Shown: positions 14,134 to 22,805, counted from the first letter of the stretch. The stretch is DNA of 44,943 bases from Terriglobia bacterium (GCA_020073385.1 JAIQFH010000055.1:1-44943), one strand, 5' to 3'. A program made the numbers and translations. Notes: generated from the letters alone by a model not told the origin.

Positions 14134-16242
14134 TCATTTTTTTATCCCCATCTGGGTCAGGATATAGGCGTAGTCGAAGGACGCCTCGTGCAGGCGATCG
14201 TATCTTCCCGAGGCGCCTCCGTGGCCGGCGGGGCTTAGGTTCGTCTTGAAGATCAGGGTGTTGTGATCGGTGCGCGTGGCGCGCATCTTGGCGACATACT
14301 TCGCCGGTTCCCAGTACATCACCTGGCTGTCGTTGAACGACGTCTTCACCAGCATGTTGGGATATGCCTTCGCTTCGACGTTGTCATAAGGCGAGTAGGT
14401 GATCATGTAATCGAACGCCGGTTTCTCTTTCGGATTTCCCCATTCTTCGAACTCACCCACGGTAAGCGGCAGGCTTTCGTCGAGCATGGTGTTCATCACG
14501 TCGACAAACGGAACCTTGACCACGGCCGCGTGAAACAGATCGGGACGCAGGTTCAGGACCGCGCCCATGAGCAGGCCGCCGGCGCTGGCGCCTTCGATGA
14601 CCAGCTTGTCTCTGGATCCGTAGCCGCGCTTGGTGAGGTCTTCGGCGACCGCAGTGAAATCGGTGAAAGTGCTTTTCTTGTTCATCATTTTGCCCGCGTC
14701 GTGCCAGGCCTTACCCATCTCGCCTCCGCCGCGGATGTGCGCGACCGCATAAACAACTCCACGATCGACCAGGCTGAAGATATTGGAGCTGAACCACATG
14801 TCGAGCGAGATGCCGTAGGAGCCGTATCCGTAGAGATAGAGAGGGCCGGTGCCGTCGAGCTTCGCGCCTTTCAGATGCAGCACGGAGACCGGGATCTTTG
14901 TGCCGTCGGAAGCCGTGCTATAGATCTGCTCGACCTCATACTTGTTGCGATCGTATCCGCCGGGGACTTCTTTCTGCTTCAGCAACTGAGAGGCACCAGT
15001 TTCCATATCGTAGGAAAAGACCGAAGCCGGAGTGATGGGAGACTCATAGGCGTAGCGGAATTCCGTGGTTTCGTACACGCGGTTTGTGTACGGCCGGACA
15101 TCATAGGCAGGTTCGGGGAACGAGAGGCGGCGGGAGTGTCCGTTGCGCAGGTCGACGACGCGGATTTGCGGCAGACCGTTTTCGCGCTCGTACAGGACCA
15201 GGAAGTTCCTGAACATATCCAATTCATCGAGCATGATGGCCGCGTTGTGCGCCATGACCTCATGCCAGTTTTTGCTGCCGGGATCGGTGAGGGGAGCGGT
15301 CACGAGCCGGAAATTGCGTCCTGTGTCGTTGGCTCGGATGTAGAAAGCATCGGCGTTGTGGTCGGCGTAGTATTCGACGCCCTGCTTGCGGGGCTCGATG
15401 GTCTTCCAATCCGCCGCGGGGTCCTTGGCCGGGATATAGCGCGCTTCGCTCGTCGTGTGACTGCGCAGCTCCATGATGATGTACGCCTCGCTGCGCGTCT
15501 TGAAAGCACGAACCGTGAATTTCTCGTCGGGCTCTTCGTAGACCAGTGTGTCGGGATCGGATGATCCGACCGTGTGGCGGTAGAGGCGGTACTGCCGCTT
15601 CGAGACTGCGTCTTCCTGGGTGTAGAAGATGGTGCGATTGTCATTGGCCCAGACTACGGAGCCGACGCGCTCAGCGTGATCGGTGAGCGTCTGGCCGCTG
15701 CGGAGATCTTTGACCGCGAGATTGAACTGGCGGTAGCCGGTGTTGTCATAGCTATACGCCAGAAGATTTCCGTCAGTGCTGACTGCAAAGGCCTGCACCG
15801 TCATGAAGGCCTGGCCCTTCGCCAGTTCATTGACGTCCAGCAGAACTTCTTCGGAGGCGTCGGCGCTGATCTTCTTGCGGCAGCGGATGGGGTACTGCTT
15901 GCCGGCTTCGGTGCGTATGTAATAGAAGAAGTCGCCCTCTTTGTAGGGGACCTCGACGTCGGTTTCTTTTACGCGGCTGAGCATCTCGTCGTAGAGCTTT
16001 TTCTGGAAGGGCTCGGTGGGCTTCATCACCGCGTCGGTGTATGCATTCTCGGCTTCGAGATAGGCGCGGACCTCAGGGTTGGTCTTCTCGCGCATCCAGA
16101 AATAGTTGTCGACCATTTTGTGGCCGTTGATCTCGGTGACGTGGGGGATCTTTTTCGCGACCGGTGGGGACGGGAGGTCGTCGGCTGGGGTGAAGAGGAG
16201 CACGGAAATGGGGACGAGGGCGAGCAGATGATAGAAGGTCAT
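14134..16242 (-). CDS. Oligopeptidase B-like S9 prolyl oligopeptidase family serine peptidase, exported
   Basis: A 702-residue protein counted from ATG at 16242 (a TTG 12 bp upstream is also possible). An N-terminal signal peptide (MTFYHLLALVPISVLLFTPA) suggests export, unlike cytosolic E. coli PtrB. Residues about 40-400 form the beta-propeller lid. The alpha/beta hydrolase domain follows, with GYGSYGISLD, HIRGGGEMGKAWHDAGK, the nucleophile Ser553 in EGASAGG, Asp638 in FNDSQV and His674 in PAGHGG. HIRGGGE.G..WH and the LSPAGHGGASGRYD ending are typical of oligopeptidase B, which cleaves short peptides after basic residues. It is transcribed alone. Confidence 0.93.
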   Translation of the reverse strand: MTFYHLLALVPISVLLFTPADDLPSPPVAKKIPHVTEINGHKMVDNYFWMREKTNPEVRAYLEAENAYTDAVMKPTEPFQKKLYDEMLSRVKETDVEVPYKEGDFFYYIRTEAGKQYPIRCRKKISADASEEVLLDVNELAKGQAFMTVQAFAVSTDGNLLAYSYDNTGYRQFNLAVKDLRSGQTLTDHAERVGSVVWANDNRTIFYTQEDAVSKRQYRLYRHTVGSSDPDTLVYEEPDEKFTVRAFKTRSEAYIIMELRSHTTSEARYIPAKDPAADWKTIEPRKQGVEYYADHNADAFYIRANDTGRNFRLVTAPLTDPGSKNWHEVMAHNAAIMLDELDMFRNFLVLYERENGLPQIRVVDLRNGHSRRLSFPEPAYDVRPYTNRVYETTEFRYAYESPITPASVFSYDMETGASQLLKQKEVPGGYDRNKYEVEQIYSTASDGTKIPVSVLHLKGAKLDGTGPLYLYGYGSYGISLDMWFSSNIFSLVDRGVVYAVAHIRGGGEMGKAWHDAGKMMNKKSTFTDFTAVAEDLTKRGYGSRDKLVIEGASAGGLLMGAVLNLRPDLFHAAVVKVPFVDVMNTMLDESLPLTVGEFEEWGNPKEKPAFDYMITYSPYDNVEAKAYPNMLVKTSFNDSQVMYWEPAKYVAKMRATRTDHNTLIFKTNLSPAGHGGASGRYDRLHEASFDYAYILTQMGIKK

Positions 16243-16439
16243 AGGTAAGCTCAAGTTTGCTTTCGAACCAGAGTTCGGGACAAGCGGGAACGATAATACG
16301 AGGGCGCAGGGGAATGCAACGTGGGCGGAGCAGGAATCCGCGGACGCCCGAACCTCACTGCAGATCGCAAGCCGAGGATTGTGACCTCCCGCCCGTCCTC
16401 CTCATTTGCTTCCTAGTGCGTGTTTCAAAGTAATGGTTT

Positions 16440-16552
16440 GAAAGGGCTCGGCTTCAAGCCGAGCCGCTGTGGGCTCGTCAAACATCCGGCTTCAGCCGCT
16501 GGGGTAGTCTGCGCGGGTGCCCCATCCCGCGTGCATTTTGTGCGAAAGGATG
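16440..16552. repeat. Dispersed repeats in a 491-base gene-free gap
   Basis: GGGCTCGGCTTCAAGCCGAG with CCGGCTTCAGCCGCTGG (16446-16500) is followed by GGGTGCCCCATCCCGC and an inverted GCGAAAGGATGG (16514-16552). The rest of 16243-16733 shows no gene. A TAAAAT lies 6-11 bp before the next ATG, so that gene could be leaderless, but no good -35 is visible. Confidence 0.55.
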
Positions 16553-16733
16553 GCCAGCACGGACCTCAAAGTTTCAAGGTGAACCGTTAGGAGGAATAGG
16601 TCCGGGGCCACCCGCGAAGAGCAGGAGTGAACCCCTGCAGTGTGGGAGTGGATCAGACCTGCGTTCTGACAGGGCGTGACTTTTAGCCCCGTGAGTCTGT
16701 CAACCTCCCCTCTCATCGGCGCTAAAATGGCAC

Positions 16734-17093
16734 ATGGCGTATTGCCAATTCGTGAAGCGCGATCGCAAGCAATGTCAGCACTCCGTTGCACCGGGTCAGC
16801 AGCTTTGCTGGCAGCATGCCAAAGGTTGGCGCCGAAAGTTGCGCTCGCTAACGCGAAATCAAGCTGTTGCCTTCAGCGTGGGTGTCCTGTCGCTGCTTAC
16901 AACGGTCGGATTTGGAATCTGGACCGTTCTGCCTAAGACGCCCCAGCCTTCGTCACCAACTACGAACATCAGCGTCCAATCTTCCGGCGACAACAGTCCC
17001 AACGTCGTGGACAATCAAGGTAGCGTTACTATCCAGCCTACTCCTTCTAAGAAGAAGACCTCAGACAAGCCTTCGAAGAAACAGAAGCCATGA
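16734..17093 (+). CDS. Small membrane protein with N-terminal CCCH-like zinc finger
   Basis: A 119-residue protein. Residues 4-28 hold C-x7-C-x8-C-x2-H in CQFVKRDRKQCQHSVAPGQQ followed by LCWQHA. This is similar to short zinc fingers of the DUF5763 kind, in which small proteins begin with a C..C..YC..H module. A single membrane helix follows (VAFSVGVLSLLTTVGFGIWT), then a polar tail with SGDNSPNVVDNQGSVTIQ and a Lys-rich end. The gene overlaps the next one by 4 bp (ATGA), so the two are translationally coupled. The zinc finger would face the cytosol and the tail the periplasm. Function not recognised. Confidence 0.65.
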   Translation: MAYCQFVKRDRKQCQHSVAPGQQLCWQHAKGWRRKLRSLTRNQAVAFSVGVLSLLTTVGFGIWTVLPKTPQPSSPTTNISVQSSGDNSPNVVDNQGSVTIQPTPSKKKTSDKPSKKQKP

Positions 17094-17818
17094 AAACAAT
17101 TTGCCTACTGCTCCTGATGGCCAGCTTGGGCTATGCCCAGCAGGCAACTAAACCTTCGATGCAAGCTGAATCCGCCGGCAAGTGCAGCCCAAACATACTC
17201 GCCAATCAAGGGCAGGTGCGCTTCGTCTGTAACGCTAGCATGGATCGGGTCACGGCGGCCAAGATAGTAACGTTGCTTAATCGAATATTGCAGCAACAAG
17301 GCACGAATGAAGGAAATGGCGAAATCAACGCGAAGCTGGATGAAATCTTGGGATTCCTAAAGAGGGAGGCGGAAGCGCACGAGCAACGACAGTTACCAAT
17401 TGACCAGTTAGAAGCCGTAAAGCAACTGTTATCGGCACACCCAGCGAAAATCCGAATCTTCTACTCGCAGAATGATAGCGAGGCCTATCAACTGGCAAAG
17501 CAAATTTCCGAAATTCTGGTCGGCAGTGGTTGGACCTTGACGGAACCGGTTACAGGCGTCCTCAGTTTCGTGGAAGGAGGGGCACCGCCTCTTTATGGGA
17601 TGTCGTTGGCTTATCGTGGCGACAAACCTGAACGTCCCGGAGCACAAGTACACATTGACCCCTCGACTCCCGTGGGTGTGCTTACCAATGTGCTGATGCA
17701 CTTTTTTAGGGATGGATTCGTCGTTGACCCCGCGCCGACAAATTCAGATGAGTTCCTGCAGCTTATTGTGTTCCCGAATCCAAAATCTAAGCCGCCTTCC
17801 GTCCAGGGAAAAGGGTAA
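17090..17818 (+). CDS. Secreted hypothetical protein coupled to the zinc-finger membrane protein
   Basis: A 242-residue protein starting at the ATG overlapping the stop of the preceding gene. Signal peptide MKTICLLLLMASLGYAQQ. Then come GKCSPNILANQGQVRFVC with two Cys, a helical stretch (IVTLLNRILQQQGTNEGNGE, AKLDEILGFLKREAEAHEQ), and an alpha/beta region (KIRIFYSQNDSEAYQLAKQI). The motif SPN...NQG.V also occurs in the partner protein's tail (SPNVVDNQGSV), which suggests related surface or binding segments. No enzymatic motif was found. Lower GC than its neighbours and the isolated position suggest an accessory pair. Confidence 0.65.
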   Translation: MKTICLLLLMASLGYAQQATKPSMQAESAGKCSPNILANQGQVRFVCNASMDRVTAAKIVTLLNRILQQQGTNEGNGEINAKLDEILGFLKREAEAHEQRQLPIDQLEAVKQLLSAHPAKIRIFYSQNDSEAYQLAKQISEILVGSGWTLTEPVTGVLSFVEGGAPPLYGMSLAYRGDKPERPGAQVHIDPSTPVGVLTNVLMHFFRDGFVVDPAPTNSDEFLQLIVFPNPKSKPPSVQGKG

Positions 17819-17929
17819 ATGGATGACTTCTCCAACTTCTTCTGGGCGGGCGGCCCGGGTTTTTTGATCATCTGACACAACTACAAAAGGGGGGCCGCAT
17901 CCTTCAACTGCGCTCAGGGCAGGCTTTCA

Positions 17930-18125
17930 GGCTTACTCACCGGCGCTTCGCGCCGGGGGCGGACGGAGGCGTCCGCCCCTACACAAAATCCTCGACTATT
18001 TTGCGGGGATCAAATCGAACTTGCCTGACGACTCTTCGTAAAAAATGGCCCCCTCCTTCTTGTCTCCGCCGCTCCAGTGTTTGTGTCCTCCGGGCACTCG
18101 CAGGAAGTCACCTGGGCCGATACGC
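17930..18125 (-). pseudogene. Duplicated 3' end of the downstream cupin gene plus adjacent repeat
   Basis: This 196-bp segment matches 18213-18408 at a constant offset of 283 bp with about four differences. It includes a CCGGCGCTTCGCGCCGG hairpin, the GGACGGAGGCGTCCGCCCC hairpin and the last 44 or so codons of the cupin gene with its stop. The coding frame is open but has no start and ends where the GGGTGCCCCATCC repeat begins. It is a truncated tail copy, not a gene. The rest of the 460-base gap (17819-18278) holds only repeats. Confidence 0.85.
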
Positions 18126-18212
18126 CGGGTGCCCCATCCTTGCGCGTTCTTGGCGCAAGGGTGGGATTCCACAGACCCAAACCGCCGGCATCGTCGAGCA
18201 AGAATTACTGCT
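18126..18212. repeat. GGGTGCCCCATCC hairpin element between the two duplicated segments
   Basis: GGGTGCCCCATCCTTGCGC pairs with GGCGCAAGGGTGGGA across a short loop (18127-18167). It occupies the junction between the cupin tail duplicate and the second copy, which suggests that insertion of this element and the duplication are linked events. Confidence 0.6.
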
Positions 18213-18278
18213 GGCTTACTCACCGGCGCTTCGCGCCGGGGGCGGACGAAGGCGTCCGCCCCTGCACAAAATCCTCGA

Positions 18279-18722
18279 CTATTTTGCGGGGATCAAATCG
18301 AACTTGCCTGACGACTCTTCGTAAAAAATGGCTCCCTCCTTCTTGTCTCCGCCGCTCCAGTGCTTGTGTCCTCCGGGCACTCGCAGGAAGTCACCTGGGC
18401 CGATACGCTTCTCGCCCGCTTCGTCTTTGTACACGTACGCACCCTTGACGCCGACAATCCAGACATCGTTGGTGTGAGTGTGCAGACCCGCGTCGTATCC
18501 GGGCGCAAACTTGCTGAATGTTCCGTGCGCGCCAGCGTTGGCGTCGCCCCAAACAGCTGCGGCGGTAACAGCCGGGTTACCGGGTTGCATTGCGGTGTAG
18601 GTTGCGTGGCTGGAAGAAACGAAGATGACTTTGTCACCTTGCGCCTGTCCCTGAAGCCGTCCGATGGACCAAGCCGCGATGATCCCCACAACGACTGCAA
18701 TGGTCAACAGTGAACGTCGCAT
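18279..18722 (-). CDS. Exported or membrane-anchored cupin-domain protein
   Basis: A 147-residue protein from ATG at 18722, with AGGAGG about 6 nt upstream; the longer open frame upstream is not needed. An N-terminal signal or anchor segment (MRRSLLTIAVVVGIIAAWSI) is followed by a single cupin barrel. Cupin motif 1 is visible in GLHTHTNDVWIVGVKGAYVY (HxH metal ligands and G...Y) and motif 2 in PGDFLRVPGGHKHWS (PGDF, PxGxxH). Such one-domain cupins bind a metal and may act as small dioxygenases, isomerases or sensors; the substrate is unknown. The last 130 bp of the gene are duplicated just downstream. Confidence 0.85.
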   Translation of the reverse strand: MRRSLLTIAVVVGIIAAWSIGRLQGQAQGDKVIFVSSSHATYTAMQPGNPAVTAAAVWGDANAGAHGTFSKFAPGYDAGLHTHTNDVWIVGVKGAYVYKDEAGEKRIGPGDFLRVPGGHKHWSGGDKKEGAIFYEESSGKFDLIPAK

Positions 18723-18837
18723 TACGTCCTCCTTTGTGACAGTTTGCCGCTTGCGAATAAGGCAGACGCATTCTACGCCGAAAGAGGCGGAAGCATAGGA
18801 TGATCGGAAGGTCGTGTATACGATTGACGCGTCAGAG

Positions 18838-18926
18838 ACCGGCGCTTCGCGCGGGGACGGACCCTTGGACTTCGCTCTGACGAATCTCCCACTTCTGGCA
18901 AAATCGGCCAGAAATGGGGCACCCAG
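18838..18926. repeat. Dispersed repeats upstream of the cupin gene
   Basis: A CCGGCGCTTCGCGCGGGG piece (18839-18857) is followed by CCCACTTCTGGC (18888-18899) pairing imperfectly with GCCAGAAATGGGG and ending GCACCC. The latter belongs to the GGGGCACCC family. Confidence 0.55.
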
Positions 18927-19013
18927 TTTCATCTCCTTTTGGTGGGCTGCATGCCCAAGCACAACTCAGGGCAAGCTGCGTAGGCCAAATGTTCCTTCTA
19001 CTCTCCTCAACGG

Positions 19014-21671
19014 CTATTGAAGCAGAGTGCCGCCGTTGCCTCCGTTGGGCTCTGCCTCGGGAGCGATTACTACTGCTGCGGCTACGCGGTCGCCGGGCTC
19101 CATCTGCAACAAGCGGACGCCTTGCGCGTTGCGGCCGGATTCGCGAATCGTCTTCGAATCCATGCGGATGATTTTGCCGTAGTGGCTGATCAGCATGACT
19201 TCGGAGGTTTCGTCGACCTGGGCTATCGCGACAACCTTGCCGACGCGCTCGGTCGTCTTCACGTTAATGACGCCCTTGCCGCCGCGGTTAATTAAGCGAT
19301 ATTCATCAGCGGGAGTGCGCTTGCCGAAGCCGTTTTCGGTGACCGAGAGAATCAGATCACCTTTGACAGATACATCGATGGCTTCGGGCTCGCCTTCGGC
19401 AGAAGGCTTCTCTGCCGAAGGTGCGGGAGCGCCAGGTTTCACCGTGGTCGCCATTCCAACGACGTAGTCACCCTTTGCCAGATCGATTCCGCGGACGCCG
19501 TAGGCCGAACGGCCCATGGGGCGAACGTGGCTCTCGTCGAAGCGGACGGCCATGCCTTCGTGGCTGGCGAGGAAGATGATCTGGTTGCCGTCGGTGATGC
19601 GGGCGGCAACGAGCTCGTCTCCCTGGTCGATTCCGATGGCGTTGATGCCGTTGGAGCGGACGTGCATGAACTCGCGGACTTCCGATTTCTTGACCGTGCC
19701 GTTGCGGGTCGCGAAGAAGACGTACTTGTTCTCTTCCTCGAGATTGCGGACCGCGACGAGAGTCTTCACCGTCTCGCCGGGCTGCAGGCCGACCAGGTTG
19801 CCGATGTGCTTGCCTTTGCCAGCCGCGCTGACGTCTGGGATCTCATACACCTTCAGCCAGTAGACGCGGCCGGTGTTGGTGAAGATCAGGATGTAGGCGT
19901 GAGTGCTGGCGATGAAGAGATGTTCGACGAAATCCTCGTCGCGCGTCTTCATACCGGTGCGGCCCGTGCCTCCGCGGCGCTGCATGCGGTAGGTGGAGAT
20001 GGGCGTGCGCTTCATGTAGCCGGAGTGGCTGACCGTAACCGCGACCTGCTCGTCGGCGATGAGATCTTCGAGGACGATCTCGGCCGCTTCATCTTCGATC
20101 CTAGTGCGACGGTCGTCGCCGTAGAGCTTCTTCACTTCTTCCAGCTCTTTGATGATGACCGAGCGCAGCTTCTTCTCAGAGCCGAGAATTGATTCGAATT
20201 CGGCGATGTTGTCGCGGACTTCCTTCAACTCGTTCGAGATTTCGTCGATCGAGAGCTTGGTGAGGCGATGCAACTGCAGTTCGAGGATGGCCTCAGCCTG
20301 TTTGGCGCTGAAGGGCTTTTCGGGATCGACCCGGGGCGTGCGTCCGGTGGTGTTGATGTCGATCTTCTTGCCGCCAAAGTAGAGGATCAAATTCTCGCGG
20401 GCATCGGCGCGGTTGGCGCTGCCGCGGATGATGGTGATGACGTTGTCCAGATGATCGAGCGCTTTGAGGTAGCCTTCGAGGATGTGCTCGCGGTCTTTCG
20501 CTTTGGCGAGCAGGTAGGCGGTGCGGCGGCGGACGACGTCGACGCGGTGCTCGATGAAGTACTTGAGGGCCTGAATGAGGCCCATCTCGCGTGGCTGTGC
20601 GTTGACCACCGCGAGCAGGATCATCGAGAAGCCTTGCTGCATCTCCGTGTGCTTGAAGAGCTGGTTGAGAACGATCTGGGGCTCAACGCCGCGCTTCAAT
20701 TCGACCACGATGCGCATGCCGTCTCGATCGGATTCGTCGCGAACGTCGGAGATGTCTTCGATTTCTTTGTCGTTGACCAGCGCTGCGATGCGCTTGATCA
20801 GGTTCGCCTTGTTTACCTGATACGGAATTTCCGTGACGATAATCGCGTGGCGATCTTTCGAGATGTTTTCGATCGCGGCCTTGGCGCGCATCATGAAGCG
20901 CCCGCGTCCGGTGCGGTAGGCCTCGAAGATACCCGAGCGGCCATGAATGATGCCGGCGGTCGGGAAATCGGGCCCCTGGACGAACTTCAGAATTTCTGCG
21001 AGCTGCGAGTTCGGGTTGTTGACCAGGGTGATGGTGGCGTCGACGATCTCCGTCAGATTGTGCGGCGGAATTTTCGTGGCCATGCCGACCGCGATTCCGT
21101 CCGAGCCGTTCACCAGAAGGTTGGGAATGCGCGCGGGCAGAACGTCAGGTTCGACTTCGCTGCCGTCGTAGTTGGGATGGAAGTCGACGGTTTCTTTGTC
21201 GAGATCTTCGAGCAGCGGCGTGGAAACCTGCGCCAGCTTGGCTTCGGTGTAACGGTCAGCTGCCGGAGGATCTCCGTCAACGGAGCCGAAATTTCCCTGA
21301 CCAAAGATCAGCGGGTAGCGCATCGACCAGTCTTGCGCGAGGCGGACGAGGGCGTCATACACGGCAAGGTTGCCGTGAGGGTGATACTTGCCCATGACGT
21401 CTCCGACGATGCGTGCGCATTTGCGCGTGGCGCGATTCGGATACAGGCCCATCTGCTGCATCGTGTAAAGAATGCGGCGATGCACGGGCTTGAGTCCGTC
21501 GCGAACGTCGGGAAGCGCGCGGCCGATGATGACCGACATCGAATAGTCGAGATACGACCGGCGCATCTCCTCTTCGATGTTGACGGGTTGAATGTTCAGC
21601 GCGCCTGGGCTAGTACCGTCGCCACCCGGCGGAGGAGTCAAGGGGAGTTCTGGATTCTGATCGTCAGGCAT
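19014..21671 (-). CDS. gyrA: DNA gyrase subunit A
   Basis: An 885-residue GyrA, full length. After a 28-residue Pro-rich extension come the N-terminal breakage-reunion domain (MRRSYLDYSMSVIIGRALPD, VRDGLKPVHRRILYTM), the catalytic Tyr141 in AADRYTEAKL and the tower and coiled-coil regions. The C-terminal beta-pinwheel (YMKRTPISTYRMQRRGGTGR ... INRGGKGV) wraps DNA. With GyrB it introduces negative supercoils using ATP. The quinolone-determining loop reads KYHPHGNLAVYD, so the residues at E. coli Asp82 and Ser83 are Asn101 and Leu102, while Asp106 (Asp87) is kept. An Ala/Pro/Glu-rich insert between pinwheel blades is encoded by an 11-bp-arm palindrome (19393-19421). gyrB is not in the window. 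Confidence 0.98.
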   Translation of the reverse strand: MPDDQNPELPLTPPPGGDGTSPGALNIQPVNIEEEMRRSYLDYSMSVIIGRALPDVRDGLKPVHRRILYTMQQMGLYPNRATRKCARIVGDVMGKYHPHGNLAVYDALVRLAQDWSMRYPLIFGQGNFGSVDGDPPAADRYTEAKLAQVSTPLLEDLDKETVDFHPNYDGSEVEPDVLPARIPNLLVNGSDGIAVGMATKIPPHNLTEIVDATITLVNNPNSQLAEILKFVQGPDFPTAGIIHGRSGIFEAYRTGRGRFMMRAKAAIENISKDRHAIIVTEIPYQVNKANLIKRIAALVNDKEIEDISDVRDESDRDGMRIVVELKRGVEPQIVLNQLFKHTEMQQGFSMILLAVVNAQPREMGLIQALKYFIEHRVDVVRRRTAYLLAKAKDREHILEGYLKALDHLDNVITIIRGSANRADARENLILYFGGKKIDINTTGRTPRVDPEKPFSAKQAEAILELQLHRLTKLSIDEISNELKEVRDNIAEFESILGSEKKLRSVIIKELEEVKKLYGDDRRTRIEDEAAEIVLEDLIADEQVAVTVSHSGYMKRTPISTYRMQRRGGTGRTGMKTRDEDFVEHLFIASTHAYILIFTNTGRVYWLKVYEIPDVSAAGKGKHIGNLVGLQPGETVKTLVAVRNLEEENKYVFFATRNGTVKKSEVREFMHVRSNGINAIGIDQGDELVAARITDGNQIIFLASHEGMAVRFDESHVRPMGRSAYGVRGIDLAKGDYVVGMATTVKPGAPAPSAEKPSAEGEPEAIDVSVKGDLILSVTENGFGKRTPADEYRLINRGGKGVINVKTTERVGKVVAIAQVDETSEVMLISHYGKIIRMDSKTIRESGRNAQGVRLLQMEPGDRVAAAVVIAPEAEPNGGNGGTLLQ
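19393..19421. repeat. Perfect palindrome inside gyrA coding the PSAEKPSAEG insert
   Basis: CCTTCGGCAGA (19393-19403) and TCTGCCGAAGG (19411-19421) flank a 7-nt loop. It encodes a low-complexity loop in the C-terminal domain. Confidence 0.6.
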
Positions 21672-21801
21672 ATGAGCAATAAGCTTCGAGCAGTGAACTT
21701 TGAGCTAAATCAAGTTCCGTTTGAAGGGGCATTCCAGCCACTCTTCGAGCCATGTAACTGGTTGTTTTTACAGGATGTTATGTGCCCTGGGAACTGTCAT
21801 G

Positions 21802-21830
21802 ATTATAGCACGATAGCGGGAGAAATTGGG
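21802..21830 (-). promoter_or_regulatory. Probable gyrA promoter
   Basis: A perfect TATAAT lies on the minus strand at 21807-21802, with only a weak -35 (CCAATT-like) about 17 bp upstream. Transcription from here would give a leader of about 125 nt before the gyrA ATG. Such weak -35 boxes are common in supercoiling-controlled gyrase promoters. Confidence 0.45.
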
Positions 21831-21959
21831 TGTCGGAGAAGCGAGTTTAGTGTTGCCCATGATTCCTCATAACGCCCGGGCTTCGCGTAGAAATCTCGAT
21901 GCCGAAGGTGCTCGAATCGTGTTGGCGTGCGAGTTTTATGCGCTTGCTGCATTCAAGCT

Positions 21960-22032
21960 CTTAACCGCAGAGAACGCGGAGAAATACCGCGGAGAACGCG
22001 GAGAAAATGCAGCGACGCCGCAGAGACTGCGG
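21960..22032. repeat. CGCAGAGAACGCGGAGAA dispersed repeat
   Basis: Short direct units GCAGAGAACGCGGAGAAA, GCGGAGAACGCGGAGAAA and CGCAGAGACTGCGG follow each other. It resembles the ACAGAGG family in its period but differs in sequence. It lies in the 378-base gene-free gap upstream of gyrA (21672-22049), which otherwise holds only the gyrA promoter. Confidence 0.55.
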
Positions 22033-22049
22033 GTCGTTATTTTCCGGAT

Positions 22050-22805
22050 CTAGTTTGACTGAATCGTTTGCGGGAGTTGGAACGTTACGCCGCGCTCGTC
22101 GTTTTGCTTGCGGGTGGCCTCGAGGTCCAGATCTCTAATGGCGAATTTGTGCCGGTGTCCGGAGGTGAGGTCGAACAGGGTTGGGCCGAGGATGGCATAA
22201 TTTGCGACTTCCAGCGTGCGGCCGTCTTTGAAGACCAGAAGCGTAGGCGGAAGTGGAGGATCGGGCTCGACCGCGGGGGCCTCTTCCCGCGGACGTTCTG
22301 CGACATGGGCTGGCGCGGCATCCTTCACCGGTGGAACGTAGGAGCGAGGACCGGAGCCACGGCGATCGAACACGGTAGGACCGCCCTGGTAATCGGCGTC
22401 ATCTTCGGCAGCTTCTTGCTGCTGGTCGTCCGCCGGGGCGCCTTCGACGGCGTAGGGCACCGGATATGCGTACCAGACCGGAGCGCCAACGCCAGATTCG
22501 GAGCGGTGTTGACGATGGCCATCGCGATCGTGGTCGCCATCGTGGTGAAAGCCATTCCCTGCCGACGTTAGCGGAGGGTGATGCACCGGAGCGTAGCCCT
22601 GAGGTCCGAGCGAGGTCACGCTGGCAGGCGGGCCGTTTACGGCATGGCCTCCGAAGCCCGGTGAGGTCACGGAAGCGGGTGCGCCGTTGATCTGGGCAGT
22701 AGCGGGCACGGAGGCGAACAGGCCAACCGCTAAGGCAGTCAGAAAAGCGACCGAAAGTGAGAACGAAGGCCGCACAGAAATATGATACTCCGAAACCTGT
22801 CTCAT
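22050..22805 (-). CDS. Secreted Pro/His-rich hypothetical protein
   Basis: A 251-residue protein from ATG at 22805, with GAGGTG upstream; the frame is open 16 codons further. A long N-region and signal peptide (FSLSVAFLTALAVGLFASVP, ending ATAQ) are followed by imperfect tandem repeats (GAPASVTSPGFGGHAVNG and GPPASVTSLGPQGYAP). A His/Asp-rich stretch (HHDGDHDRDGHRQHRSES) could bind metal, and a low-complexity Pro/Glu linker follows. The C-terminal region (LLVFKDGRTLEVANYAILGP, TLFDLTSGHRHKFAIRDLDL) looks like a small beta domain that recurs in exported acidobacterial proteins. Function unknown. Confidence 0.65.
   Translation of the reverse strand: MRQVSEYHISVRPSFSLSVAFLTALAVGLFASVPATAQINGAPASVTSPGFGGHAVNGPPASVTSLGPQGYAPVHHPPLTSAGNGFHHDGDHDRDGHRQHRSESGVGAPVWYAYPVPYAVEGAPADDQQQEAAEDDADYQGGPTVFDRRGSGPRSYVPPVKDAAPAHVAERPREEAPAVEPDPPLPPTLLVFKDGRTLEVANYAILGPTLFDLTSGHRHKFAIRDLDLEATRKQNDERGVTFQLPQTIQSN

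Noticed and set aside
14263..15564. 433-residue plus-strand frame
   Set aside because: Antisense to the oligopeptidase B-like gene, whose catalytic motifs are all present.
20268..21872. 534-residue plus-strand frame opposite gyrA
   Set aside because: It is antisense to the well-conserved gyrA; the open frame is a result of codon bias and high GC.
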